Of a DNA stretch of 64,000 nt, positions 63,953 through 64,000 are shown one piece after another. Below the pieces are notes generated by a model. It was not told the origin of the DNA and did no database searches. It was given only the letters and a program-made list of their open reading frames with translations. The translations under genes were made by a program, and so were the position numbers. Position 1 is the first letter of the stretch. Each line of letters begins with the position of its first letter. Source of the DNA: Tidjanibacter sp. (GTDB taxonomy: Bacteria; Bacteroidota; Bacteroidia; Bacteroidales; Rikenellaceae); assembly GCA_017503465.1 (NCBI GenBank), contig JAFVSY010000028.1:34460-98459 (forward strand). Direction: 5' to 3'.

Positions 63953-64000
63953 GGTTATTTGCCACACAATCAAATGGTTGTCGTTTTTGAAGTCGCAAAA

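Overview
The window looks like a contiguous chromosomal segment of a Gram-negative anaerobe of the order Bacteroidales. Evidence: fimbrillin-type lipoproteins in a DUF3575/DUF5119/DUF4906 cluster; an F-type ATPase operon in the order atpD-C-x-B-E-F-H-A-G; recurrent promoters of the Bacteroidetes type (TTTG at -33, TAnnTTTG at -7); almost no Shine-Dalgarno sequences; and B12-dependent ribonucleotide reductase plus desulfoferrodoxin. The fairly high GC and gene content fit a Rikenellaceae/Alistipes-like organism, but family assignment from this window alone is inference.

Layout. 1-10511 is mostly + strand: the end of an ECF sigma factor with a putative membrane anti-sigma and a DUF4252 protein; a PlsC-like acyltransferase; a PfkB sugar/nucleoside kinase; folB; nrdJ; an NhaC antiporter; and a fimbrillin-like lipoprotein with a starch-binding-type C-terminus. 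A tRNA-Leu(CAA) lies at 10951-11034. From 11254 to 23432 (- strand) lies a fimbrial/surface-adhesin operon (OmpA/DUF3575 protein, DUF5119, five fimbrillin-like lipoproteins, a large DUF4906 lipoprotein) with an AraC-type regulator just upstream (23960-24862). 25144-37376 (- strand) is a housekeeping run: rbfA, a LolC/E-type permease, a DUF4296 lipoprotein, folE, an M24 aminopeptidase and the complete F1Fo ATP synthase. 37861-49350 (- strand) holds an outer-membrane barrel, a large Ig-like lipoprotein, folK, holB, dut, an oligosaccharide flippase, rlmN, an unclassified Cys-rich protein framed by perfect 20-bp inverted repeats, a glycosyltransferase and a phosphodiesterase lipoprotein. 49473-53156 (+) has a GlmM-type phosphohexomutase, CstA and a TPR-like protein. 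After that come a PepSY-like lipoprotein, rsmG, an FAD oxidoreductase, a dolichol-phosphate-mannose-synthase-like GT2, superoxide reductase, and a complete tripartite RND efflux operon (63838 to 58092, - strand).

The intergenic spaces are unusual. Several families of short dispersed repeats (G/C-rich double hairpins, AATTGAG/AATTGAA heptads, GTTGGACGTT units, AGTAATTAGTAA units) recur at seven or more sites, and at three genes the repeat itself supplies the stop codon. The observations most worth following are the inverted-repeat-framed Cys-rich gene at 46111-46990, the ricin-like insertion in a fimbrial subunit, the internal promoter with an A-rich leader before one fimbrillin, and an alternating purine-pyrimidine (Z-DNA-prone) tract at 1308-1392.
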